From Clostridia bacterium (lineage in GTDB: Bacteria; Bacillota; Clostridia; Oscillospirales; Acutalibacteraceae), in NCBI GenBank assembly GCA_017549905.1, contig JAFYNC010000085.1, positions 1 to 8,214 of the forward strand: 8,214 nucleotides of DNA, read 5' to 3'. Of this stretch, positions 1-5,572 are shown piece by piece. Below the pieces are notes generated by a model that was given only the letters and a program-made list of their open reading frames with translations, searched no databases and was not told the DNA's origin. The position numbers were made by a program, and so were the translations under genes. Numbering within the stretch: the first letter of the stretch is position 1; each line of letters opens with the position of its first letter.

Positions 1-262
1 AAACGGTATCGTTACTTCCTGTACCTGCGATTATCGGCACTCGTTTTTGAGCAGATTTAACTGCGATTTCAATAACTTTTAAGTGTTCATCATATCTAAG
101 TGTTGATTTTTCGCCTGTAGTTCCGCAAATTACAAGGGCATCAATACCGACTTTAATTTGTTCATCAACAAGGCTTTCGAGTCTTTTATAATTTACACTT
201 CCGTCATTATTCATAGGAGTCACAAGGGCAGTAGCTGCACCTGTGAAAATTCTATTTTTCAT
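1..262 (-). CDS. dapA: 4-hydroxy-tetrahydrodipicolinate synthase, N-terminal part (cut by window edge)
   Basis: DapA condenses pyruvate with aspartate semialdehyde in the cytoplasm, the first committed step to diaminopimelate and lysine. Only the first 87 codons are visible; the gene runs off the left edge. The reading starts MKNRIFTGAATALVTP, the usual N-terminal strand of this TIM-barrel aldolase family. CGTTGEKSTL at residues 46-55 is the family signature, with the Thr pair (T48, T49) of the catalytic relay. VPIIAGTGSND at about 75-85 is the next conserved strand. The Schiff-base lysine would lie in the missing part. ATG at 260-262 is chosen because GAAAGG lies 10 nt upstream and the match begins there. 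The gene follows asd, which makes its substrate, on the same strand. A hairpin with a U-rich tail separates them, and too little room is left for a separate promoter. Identity is clear from the signature, though N-acetylneuraminate lyase relatives share the fold. Confidence 0.93.
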   Translation of the reverse strand, partial: MKNRIFTGAATALVTPMNNDGSVNYKRLESLVDEQIKVGIDALVICGTTGEKSTLRYDEHLKVIEIAVKSAQKRVPIIAGTGSNDTV

Positions 263-279
263 AAAACCACAGCCTTTCT

Positions 280-310
280 AAAATTAAAGCCGACAAATTA
301 AATTGTCGGC
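280..310 (-). terminator. Intergenic hairpin with U-rich tail between asd and dapA
   Basis: Read on the minus strand, GCCGACAA, a 6-nt loop and TTGTCGGC form a perfect 8-bp stem followed by TTTAATTTT. This starts about 12 nt after the asd stop and ends just before the dapA ribosome binding site. It looks like a weak intrinsic terminator or 3'-end stabiliser. On the plus strand the arm is followed by A residues, so it would not terminate there. No promoter fits between it and dapA, so dapA probably depends on read-through. Confidence 0.6.
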
Positions 311-322
311 AAAAAAGATAAA

Positions 323-1405
323 CTATTTATCCATAAAACCCTTAGCACAGAGAAGTTCTGCTAAGAGAACTGCACCGCCTGCAGCACCTCTAAGTGTATT
401 ATGTGAAACACAAACAAATTTATAATCATATTGTGTGTCTTCTCTCAAACGGCCAACAGATACAGCCATACCGCCCTCAAGGTCGCGGCAAAGCTTGGTT
501 TGAGGCATATCATCCTCAGTGTAGTATTTGAGGAATTGTTTTGGAGCGTGTGGAAGGTCTAATTTCTGAGGCTCACCTGCAAAATTATTCCAAACCTCTA
601 ATATTTCTTCCTTTGTGGGTTTGTTTTTAAAGGTTACGTAAACAGCTGCCATGTGACCGTCAGAAACAGGAACACGCAAGCACTGAGCGGTAAATTTAGG
701 ACTATTTGCGGGAACAATTTCGCCGTTTTCGATTTCACCCCAAATTTTAAGAGGCTCTTTTTCGCTCTTTTCTTCTTCGCCGCCGATATATGGGATAACA
801 TTATCAATCATTTCAGGCCAACGTTCAAATGTTTTGCCTGCACCTGAAATAGCCTGATATGTACAAACGAGGCATTTTTCAACACCGAATTTATCAAGTG
901 GATAAAGTGCGGGAACATAAGACTGCAAAGAGCAGTTTGATTTAACTGCAATAAAACCGCGCTTAGTGCCAAGACGCTTTTTCTGAAATTCAATAACATC
1001 AGTGTGCTGAGGATTGATTTCAGGAATAATCATAGGCACATCGGGTGTAAAACGATGGGCACTGTTATTTGAAACAACAGGGCACTCGTGTTTAGCGTAT
1101 AATTCCTCAAGTGCTTTGATTTCATCTTTTTTCATATTAACTGCGCAGAAAACAAAATCAACCTTACTAACAATTTCATCAATATCTTTTTCGGCATCAA
1201 GAACAGTCATATCGCTTAAATTTACGGGTATATCCTGCTTCATAGCCCAACGGCTTCCGATTGCTTCTTTGTAGGTTTTACCTGCTGAAGAAGAACTTGC
1301 AGCTAATGCTGTAACATTAAACCACGGATGGTCAGCAAGAAGAAGACTAAATCTTTGACCTACCATACCTGTAGCACCGATAATACCGACATTATACTTT
1401 TTCAT
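323..1405 (-). CDS. asd: Aspartate-semialdehyde dehydrogenase
   Basis: Asd reduces L-aspartyl 4-phosphate to aspartate semialdehyde with NADPH, the branch point to lysine/DAP and to threonine and methionine. The 360-residue protein has an N-terminal Rossmann motif GATGMVGQ (10-17). The predicted catalytic cysteine is C158 in KSNCSLQSY; related enzymes usually have PNCS, so Pro is Ser here. The conserved active-site histidine is probably H251 in RVPVSDGHM. Sequences such as HPWFNVTALAAS and ERWPEMIDNVIPYI point to the longer archaeal/fungal-like class of Asd that is also found in Clostridia, rather than the E. coli class; this assignment is from memory of the family. ATG at 1403-1405 has a good AAAGGTGA ribosome binding site a few bases upstream, and length is normal. 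It leads a probable asd-dapA operon transcribed from a TTGACA/TATATT promoter, with dapA using its product. Confidence 0.95.
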   Translation of the reverse strand: MKKYNVGIIGATGMVGQRFSLLLADHPWFNVTALAASSSSAGKTYKEAIGSRWAMKQDIPVNLSDMTVLDAEKDIDEIVSKVDFVFCAVNMKKDEIKALEELYAKHECPVVSNNSAHRFTPDVPMIIPEINPQHTDVIEFQKKRLGTKRGFIAVKSNCSLQSYVPALYPLDKFGVEKCLVCTYQAISGAGKTFERWPEMIDNVIPYIGGEEEKSEKEPLKIWGEIENGEIVPANSPKFTAQCLRVPVSDGHMAAVYVTFKNKPTKEEILEVWNNFAGEPQKLDLPHAPKQFLKYYTEDDMPQTKLCRDLEGGMAVSVGRLREDTQYDYKFVCVSHNTLRGAAGGAVLLAELLCAKGFMDK

Positions 1406-1427
1406 AGAATCACCTTTTAAAAATTAC

Positions 1428-1456
1428 TTGATAAATATTGCAAACTGCAATATAAT
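1428..1456 (+). promoter_or_regulatory. Sigma-A type promoter for queA
   Basis: TTGATA (1428-1433), a 17-bp spacer and TATAAT (1451-1456) match the housekeeping consensus at 11 of 12 positions. The start would be near 1463, giving a queA leader of about 80 nt. It is the best plus-strand promoter seen upstream of queA. Its spacer holds the palindrome ATATTGCA-N3-TGCAATAT. The region is AT-rich, so chance matches are more likely than usual, but both boxes and the spacing agree. Confidence 0.65.
1435..1453. promoter_or_regulatory. Palindrome in the queA promoter, possible operator
   Basis: ATATTGCA (1435-1442) and TGCAATAT (1446-1453) are perfect 8-bp inverted arms around AAC. The site lies between the -35 and -10 boxes of the queA promoter, overlaps that -10 box, and is just downstream of the asd start point. 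This is typical geometry for a dimeric repressor site. I do not recognise the regulator; the motif does not match LexA, CcpA or BirA boxes that I know. Confidence 0.4.
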
Positions 1457-1464
1457 TATATATA

Positions 1465-1493
1465 AATATAACATCGTGATGTTTATTTGTCAA
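1465..1493 (-). promoter_or_regulatory. Sigma-A type promoter for asd
   Basis: On the minus strand TTGACA (1488-1493) is separated by 17 bp from TATATT (1465-1470), matching the housekeeping consensus at 11 of 12 positions with ideal spacing. Transcription would begin near 1458, giving asd a leader of about 50 nt. The spacer contains the palindrome AACATC-N2-GATGTT (1470-1483). The start region faces the queA promoter head-on. Confidence 0.8.
1470..1483. promoter_or_regulatory. Palindrome in the asd promoter, possible operator
   Basis: AACATC (1470-1475) and GATGTT (1478-1483) are 6-bp inverted arms around GT. The site lies inside the -35/-10 spacer of the minus-strand asd promoter and would be transcribed in the queA leader. 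It differs in sequence from the neighbouring palindrome at 1435-1453. A short palindrome in AT-rich DNA could be chance; its position is the main argument. Confidence 0.3.
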
Positions 1494-1543
1494 ATTATTT
1501 TATGCGAAAAATTATTAGAAAATACTGAAAGAAATAGGTTAAA

Positions 1544-2566
1544 ATGAAAACAAGCGACTTTTTTTATGATTTACCCGAGGAATTAATTGCTCAAACTCCT
1601 CTTGAAAAACGCGATAATTCAAGACTTTTGGTTTTAGGAAAAAACACAGGCGATATAAGTCACAAGCATTTTTTTGATGTTTTGGAGTATCTTAAAGAGG
1701 GCGACTGTTTAGTTCTTAACAATACAAGGGTTTTACCTGCAAGAATTTTTGGAATTAGGGAAGATACAGGTGCAGTGGTTGAGTTTGTGTTGTTAAAACA
1801 AAAAGGAACTAATATTTGGGAATGCTTGGCAGGTCCCGGCAAAAAGGCGAAAACAGATTATAATTTTAAATTTTCCGATAGAATGAAAGGCACTGTCCGC
1901 GAAGTTTTGGCAGACGGAAATAGGATAGTGGAATTTTTCCCCGATGGCGAATTTTTTGAGTGTCTTGACGAAATCGGTCAAATGCCGTTGCCACCCTACA
2001 TAAAGGAAAAATTAGAGGATAAAGAGCGTTATCAGACCGTTTATTCTGAAGTGTTAGGCTCTGCCGCAGCGCCAACCGCGGGTTTGCATTTCACAGATAA
2101 TATATTGCAAAAGGTAAGGGATAAGGGTGTTAATATTGTCTTTGTAACCTTGCATGTGGGACTTGGTACATTCAGACCTGTTAAGGTTGATGATGTTACT
2201 GAGCATAAAATGCATACAGAACAGTATTTTGTTTCAAAAGAAACCGCCGATTTAATAAACAGTACAAAGAAAAACGGTGGCAGAGTTATTTGTGTTGGAA
2301 CCACAAGCTGCAGAACTGTTGAGAGCGTTGCTCAGAAATACGGAGATATTAAGGAATGCTCAGGCGATACTGATATATTTATTTACCCTGGATATAAATT
2401 TAAATGTATGGATGGACTAATTACAAATTTCCATCTGCCTGAAAGTACGCTTATTATGTTGGTTTCAGCCTTTGCAGGTTACGAAAATGTTATGAGGGCG
2501 TATAAAAATGCTGTTGATGAAAAATACAGATTTTTTAGCTTTGGCGACGCGATGCTCATCCTATAG
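1544..2566 (+). CDS. queA: S-adenosylmethionine:tRNA ribosyltransferase-isomerase
   Basis: QueA transfers and isomerises the ribosyl part of SAM onto 7-aminomethyl-7-deazaguanine in the wobble position of tRNAs for Asp, Asn, His and Tyr, giving epoxyqueuosine. The 340-residue protein carries the family blocks in order: [13 protein letters not shown] (7-19), [13 protein letters not shown] (56-68), GQMPLPPYI (145-153), [13 protein letters not shown] (172-184), [10 protein letters not shown] (204-213), [17 protein letters not shown] (294-310) and the conserved end [11 protein letters not shown]. It is full length. ATG at 1544 starts exactly at the family N-terminus; the ribosome binding site is weak (ATAGG about 6 nt upstream). 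No tgt or other queuosine gene is in the window, which is unusual since queA is often next to tgt. The stop codon sits in the loop of a perfect hairpin. It uses SAM, which metK in this window makes. Confidence 0.97.
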   Translation: MKTSDFFYDLPEELIAQTPLEKRDNSRLLVLGKNTGDISHKHFFDVLEYLKEGDCLVLNNTRVLPARIFGIREDTGAVVEFVLLKQKGTNIWECLAGPGKKAKTDYNFKFSDRMKGTVREVLADGNRIVEFFPDGEFFECLDEIGQMPLPPYIKEKLEDKERYQTVYSEVLGSAAAPTAGLHFTDNILQKVRDKGVNIVFVTLHVGLGTFRPVKVDDVTEHKMHTEQYFVSKETADLINSTKKNGGRVICVGTTSCRTVESVAQKYGDIKECSGDTDIFIYPGYKFKCMDGLITNFHLPESTLIMLVSAFAGYENVMRAYKNAVDEKYRFFSFGDAMLIL

Positions 2567-2576
2567 AGGATGAGCA
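2553..2576 (+). repeat. Perfect hairpin spanning the queA stop codon
   Basis: TGCTCATCC (2553-2561) and GGATGAGCA (2568-2576) form a 9-bp stem with a 6-nt loop that contains the queA TAG (2564-2566). No T-run follows on either strand, so it is not a standard intrinsic terminator. The left arm encodes the conserved C-terminus of QueA, so the right arm must be what adapted. A role in protecting the mRNA 3' end or in release is possible but unproven. Confidence 0.6.
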
Positions 2577-2611
2577 GGTAAGAAGTAAGAGGTAATAGTG
2601 AAGAAGTAAGG
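2577..2611 (+). repeat. Five degenerate 7-bp tandem repeats
   Basis: The stretch divides into GGTAAGA, AGTAAGA, GGTAATA, GTGAAGA and AGTAAGG, consensus about RGTAAGA. A 10-bp direct repeat AAGAAGTAAG occurs at 2580-2589 and 2601-2610, exactly three units apart. It lies between two hairpins after queA. This purine-rich repeat next to a GC-rich hairpin looks like an interspersed intergenic element rather than gene remains; no coding frame of note crosses it. Confidence 0.55.
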
Positions 2612-2612
2612 T

Positions 2613-2627
2613 GTCGGCTGCGCCGAC
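2613..2627 (+). repeat. GC-rich hairpin closing the intergenic repeat
   Basis: GTCGGC (2613-2618) and GCCGAC (2622-2627) form a 6-bp stem with a 3-nt loop. A T6 run starts only at 2638, too far for a normal intrinsic terminator, so at most it is a weak one. It directly follows the 7-bp tandem repeats and is probably part of the same element. Confidence 0.5.
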
Positions 2628-2641
2628 GGATTATATGTTTT

Positions 2642-2670
2642 TTCACATTTCTACCGCTTTTCCGTACAAT
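2642..2670 (+). promoter_or_regulatory. Promoter for yunB-ligA, readable as sigma-A or sigma-E
   Basis: As sigma-A: TTCACA (2642-2647), 17 bp, TACAAT (2665-2670), five of six matches in each box. As the mother-cell sporulation factor sigma-E: TCACATT (2643-2649), 13 bp, CGTACAAT (2663-2670), one mismatch in each box against my recollection of the B. subtilis consensus. Both readings place the start near 2677, only about 11 nt before the GTG of yunB. YunB is a sporulation protein, which favours sigma-E; ligA is essential in growth, which favours sigma-A. Confidence 0.5.
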
Positions 2671-2687
2671 ATTAGTATGGAAAGCGG
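2654..2687 (+). promoter_or_regulatory. Hairpin over the yunB ribosome binding site
   Basis: The left arm (2654-2667, starting CCGC) pairs with the right arm (2675-2687, ending GCGG): 13 pairs with one bulged T and one G-U pair, around a 7-nt loop. The right arm contains GGAAAG, the probable ribosome binding site, and ends next to the GTG start. It could form only in transcripts begun upstream, because the promoter at 2642-2670 would start inside or after the loop. No T-run follows, so it is not a terminator. Confidence 0.5.
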
Positions 2688-3380
2688 GTGATTTGCATCA
2701 AAAAACGAAAAAACAGAATTAATGTTATAAGAATAATACTTGTGTTTCTGCTTTGCTTTTTAATTATTTTAGGTGTTTGCTTTTACAAAATGCATCCTGT
2801 AATAATGCGTTATGCGGTGAGTGTTGCAGAAACAATAATGCTAAATTCCGCAAATGAAGCAGTTTTAGAAATTTTAGAAAAAAACAAAGTTTCTTATCAT
2901 GATATTGTAAGGCTTACAAATAATAGTGATGGCTATGTTACAAGCCTTGAAATTGATGTTTATGAAATCAATAGGCTTAAAAGCAGTATTTCAAATGAAA
3001 CTGCGCGACTTGTTGACCAAAGGGAATATTATGATGTAAGTATTCCTATAGGTACTTTTTTAGGTAATACATACACTGCAGGTTTTGGACCAAAACTAAA
3101 TTTTAAAATGCAACTTACCTCAACGGCTTTTGTTAATTTCAGCCATGAGTTTAAGGGTGCGGGTATTAATCAGGTTTTGCATATAATAAATGTTGATATT
3201 GATATAAAGGGTAGTCTTGTGATTTCGGGGTATAACAAGAGCATTTCGGCATCTACCTCGGCTATTGCGGCGCAAACGGTTATAGTTGGGAAATCACCTG
3301 ATGCATTTACAAATGTTATTGAAAGCGAAATGGATAACACCGGCGGTTTAATTAATGATTACGGTGCTATTGTGGAATAA
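2688..3380 (+). CDS. yunB: Sporulation protein, YunB family
   Basis: YunB is a poorly understood, membrane-anchored protein of endospore formers, made under sigma-E in Bacillus subtilis. This 230-residue protein has a basic N-terminus (KKRKNR, residues 5-10), one membrane helix at about 13-33 and an outside domain. Matching blocks as I remember the family are ANEAVLEIL (55-63), YHDIVRL (70-76), the IPIGTFLGN region (119-127), FGPKLNF (133-139), HEFKGAGINQVLHI (153-166) and AAQTVIVGKSP (194-204). The start is GTG at 2688: it is the only one before the membrane helix, with GGAAAG 3 nt upstream, a tight spacing, so initiation may be weak. A hairpin covers this site in read-through RNA. The next gene, ligA, begins 9 nt after the stop. 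No enzymatic role is suggested. Confidence 0.8.
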   Translation: MICIKKRKNRINVIRIILVFLLCFLIILGVCFYKMHPVIMRYAVSVAETIMLNSANEAVLEILEKNKVSYHDIVRLTNNSDGYVTSLEIDVYEINRLKSSISNETARLVDQREYYDVSIPIGTFLGNTYTAGFGPKLNFKMQLTSTAFVNFSHEFKGAGINQVLHIINVDIDIKGSLVISGYNKSISASTSAIAAQTVIVGKSPDAFTNVIESEMDNTGGLINDYGAIVE

Positions 3381-3389
3381 GGAGAAGAA

Positions 3390-5366
3390 ATGGATATTAA
3401 TATTGCAGAAAAACGAATTAAAGAATTAAGTGAAACGTTAAAATATCATAACAGAAAATATTATATTGAGGATTCTCCTGAAATTGAGGATTTCGAGTAT
3501 GATGCAATGCTCAGAGAACTTGAAAATCTTGAAGAGGAATTTCCGCAGTTTAAAACCGATGATTCGCCTACACAAAATGTAGGCGGAGCGGTAAGCCGCT
3601 TGTTTTCTGAGGTTGAGCATAAGGTTAAAATGGAAAGTCTTCAAGATGTTTTTTCTTACGACGAATTTTTAAATTTTGCTGAAAAAATTGATTTAAACAA
3701 AACTGAGTTTTCGGTTGAGCCTAAAATTGACGGATTATCTGTTTCACTTGAGTATAAAGACGGCTTGTTTTTCAGAGGCTCTACTCGTGGTGACGGCGAA
3801 AAGGGCGAGGATGTAACTGCAAATTTATTGCAAATTAAAAGTATACCAAAAACTATTGCCTTTGACGGTGAGTTAGAGGTAAGAGGCGAGGTTTATATGC
3901 CTCGTGAAAGCTTTTTAAAGCTTGTGAAACGTCAGGAATTAAATGATGAAGCGGTTGCTAAAAACCCACGTAATGCTGCGGCGGGCTCACTAAGACAAAA
4001 AAATCCAAAAATCACAAAAGAACGAGAACTTGATATTTTTGTATTTAATATTCAGCGTGTTGTAGGTAAGGATTTTTCTTCGCATATAGAAACTCTTGAC
4101 TTTTTAAAATCTTTAGGTTTTCACACGCTGCCTACCTATAAATCTTGCAAAACTGCCGATGAGGTAATTGAAGAAATAAAGCGCATAGGCGATTCAAGAG
4201 GAAATTTGCCTTATGATATTGACGGTGCAGTTGTTAAGGTTGATAATTTAAGCTATCGTAATGATTTGGGTAGCACCTCAAAATTTCCTAAATGGGCGGT
4301 TGCATTTAAATATCCGCCTGAAGAAAAGGAAACTGTTTTAAAGGATATTGAAATAGCGGTTGGAAGAACAGGCGCACTTACACCAACTGCAATTTTTGAT
4401 TCTATAACCTTGGCGGGTACTTCGGTTAGTCGTGCTACTCTTCATAATGAGGATTTTATAACCTCAAAAGGCATTGGAATAGGGGATACTATAGTTGTCA
4501 GAAAAGCGGGAGATATTATACCTGATGTTTTGGCAGTATCAAAACACGCTCAAAATTCTTCTGTATTTAAGATGCCTACAATTTGTCCATCTTGTAATTC
4601 ACCTGTTTTCAGAGAAGATGGCGAGGCTGTAATTAGATGCACTAATGCTGATTGTCCTGCACAGTTGCTAAGACATCTTATTCACTTTACCTCGCGTGAC
4701 GCTATGGATATCGAAGGCTTAGGACCTGCGGTTTTGGAACAGCTTTATGATGCCGGTTTGATTGCAAATATTTGTGATTTGTATAGCCTTGATTACGAAA
4801 AAATAATTAAACTTGAGCGCACGGGCGAAAAGTCTGTAGAAAACCTTAAAAATGCCATAGAAAAATCAAAAGAAAATGATTTGTCTAAGCTTTTGTTTGC
4901 TTTTGGTATAAGACATATCGGCGCAAAGGCGGGTAAACTTTTATCAGAGCATTTTGGAGACATTGATGCAATTTTGAATGCTAAAATTGAAGACTTTCAA
5001 AATATTGAAGGCTTTGGTGAGGTGTTGGCTGAATCTGCTTTTGAATTTTTCTCTTTAGAGGAAACTCGCAAAATGATAGATAACCTTAAAGAAAAAGGCG
5101 TTAATATGAAATCTCTTAAAGAGGTTAAGGATAATAGATTTGCGGGTAAAACCTTTGTGCTTACAGGCACTTTGCCAACCCTCACGAGAAATGAGGCATC
5201 TGCTATTATTGAAGATTTCGGTGGTAAAACCTCGTCTTCTGTATCTAAAAAAACCGATTATGTTTTAGCGGGTGAGGAAGCGGGAAGTAAGCTTGATAAA
5301 GCTAACAAACTTGGTGTCACTGTGATTTCTGAGCAAGAATTTATGGAAATGATAAAACAGTATTGA
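3390..5366 (+). CDS. ligA: NAD-dependent DNA ligase
   Basis: LigA seals nicks in DNA during replication and repair, using NAD+ to adenylate its active-site lysine. The 658-residue protein has every expected part: the N-terminal NAD-binding Ia domain with YHNRKYYIEDSP (19-30) and YDAMLREL; the nucleotidyltransferase domain with EPKIDG, catalytic K112; RGDGEKGEDVT; an OB-fold block with GRTGALTPTA (325-334) and SRATLHN (347-353); a four-cysteine zinc finger C399, C402, C417, C422; helix-hairpin-helix repeats (about 440-570); and a C-terminal BRCT domain (about 584-658) with FVLTGTLPT. It is complete and should be active. ATG at 3390 has GGAG 5 nt upstream. It is joined to yunB with a 9-nt gap, so both likely share one mRNA; ligA in Firmicutes is more often beside pcrA or gatCAB. 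Its TGA stop is part of the -35 box of the next promoter. Confidence 0.98.
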   Translation: MDINIAEKRIKELSETLKYHNRKYYIEDSPEIEDFEYDAMLRELENLEEEFPQFKTDDSPTQNVGGAVSRLFSEVEHKVKMESLQDVFSYDEFLNFAEKIDLNKTEFSVEPKIDGLSVSLEYKDGLFFRGSTRGDGEKGEDVTANLLQIKSIPKTIAFDGELEVRGEVYMPRESFLKLVKRQELNDEAVAKNPRNAAAGSLRQKNPKITKERELDIFVFNIQRVVGKDFSSHIETLDFLKSLGFHTLPTYKSCKTADEVIEEIKRIGDSRGNLPYDIDGAVVKVDNLSYRNDLGSTSKFPKWAVAFKYPPEEKETVLKDIEIAVGRTGALTPTAIFDSITLAGTSVSRATLHNEDFITSKGIGIGDTIVVRKAGDIIPDVLAVSKHAQNSSVFKMPTICPSCNSPVFREDGEAVIRCTNADCPAQLLRHLIHFTSRDAMDIEGLGPAVLEQLYDAGLIANICDLYSLDYEKIIKLERTGEKSVENLKNAIEKSKENDLSKLLFAFGIRHIGAKAGKLLSEHFGDIDAILNAKIEDFQNIEGFGEVLAESAFEFFSLEETRKMIDNLKEKGVNMKSLKEVKDNRFAGKTFVLTGTLPTLTRNEASAIIEDFGGKTSSSVSKKTDYVLAGEEAGSKLDKANKLGVTVISEQEFMEMIKQY

Positions 5367-5391
5367 CAAAATAAAATTTCAGTAATAAAAT
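5363..5391 (+). promoter_or_regulatory. Sigma-A promoter for the FMN riboswitch and ribU
   Basis: TTGACA (5363-5368), 17 bp, TAAAAT (5386-5391): 11 of 12 consensus matches. The ligA stop codon TGA (5364-5366) lies within the -35 box. Transcription would begin near 5398, which is the first base of the riboswitch P1 helix. Confidence 0.88.
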
Positions 5392-5397
5392 ATTAAT

Positions 5398-5508
5398 ATC
5401 TTCAGGGCGAGGTGCAATTCCTCACCGGTGGTATAGCCCACGAGCCGTTTTGAATGGTTGATTTGGTGAAATTCCAAAGCCGACAGTAAAGTCTGGATGA
5501 AAGAAGAT
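5398..5508 (+). promoter_or_regulatory. FMN riboswitch (RFN element)
   Basis: The aptamer binds flavin mononucleotide and switches off the gene after it. P1 pairs ATCTTC (5398-5403) with GAAGAT (5503-5508). Conserved segments are present in order: AGGGCGAGGTGCAATTCC, CACCGGTGGTA, AGCCCACGAGCCG, AAAGCCGACAGTAAAGTC and TGGATGAAAGAAG. The terminator follows 21 nt later. CAGGGC (5403-5408) can pair with GCCCTG (5530-5535) of the terminator, so the free RNA can form an antiterminator while FMN binding releases the terminator. The same layout is known for the B. subtilis rib leader. Confidence 0.96.
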
Positions 5509-5529
5509 TGTATATCTTTGTATTATTTT

Positions 5530-5563
5530 GCCCTGTCATAATTTTGACAGGGCATTTATTTTT
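5530..5563 (+). terminator. Intrinsic terminator of the FMN riboswitch
   Basis: GCCCTGTC (5530-5537) and GACAGGGC (5546-5553) form an 8-bp stem with an 8-nt loop, followed by ATTTATTTTT. It lies between the aptamer and ribU and directly precedes the GGAGG of ribU. It is expected to form when FMN is bound. Confidence 0.93.
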
Positions 5564-5572
5564 GGAGGAAAT

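Noticed and set aside
289..310. Shared GCCGAC/GTCGGC core of the asd-dapA hairpin and the hairpin at 2613-2627 as one repeat family
   Set aside because: Only six bases are shared, loops and flanks differ, and GCCGAC also occurs in the conserved FMN riboswitch core; chance is sufficient.
1014..1274. Plus-strand open frame of 86 codons opposite asd
   Set aside because: It lies wholly antisense to asd, has no recognisable domain, and fits as a shadow of the real gene. The same holds for other short frames opposite queA, ligA and metK.
1406..1458. Lysine (L-box) riboswitch or T-box in the asd leader
   Set aside because: The leader is only about 50 nt and lacks the conserved segments of either element.
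2041..2304. Minus-strand open frame of 87 codons inside queA
   Set aside because: Antisense to conserved queA motifs, with no support from start signals or composition.
2613..2643. Hairpin plus T6 run as the queA terminator
   Set aside because: The T-run starts 10 nt after the stem, too far for a normal intrinsic terminator; weak function cannot be excluded.
2677..2691. Four-codon leader frame (M-E-S-G-stop) whose TGA overlaps the yunB GTG
   Set aside because: Too short to support as a gene; its ATG coincides with the predicted transcript start and it could be chance.
5528..5572. Longer ribU start (TTG at 5528, 15 extra codons)
   Set aside because: It begins inside the terminator hairpin and has no ribosome binding site; ATG at 5573 has GGAGG at proper spacing.
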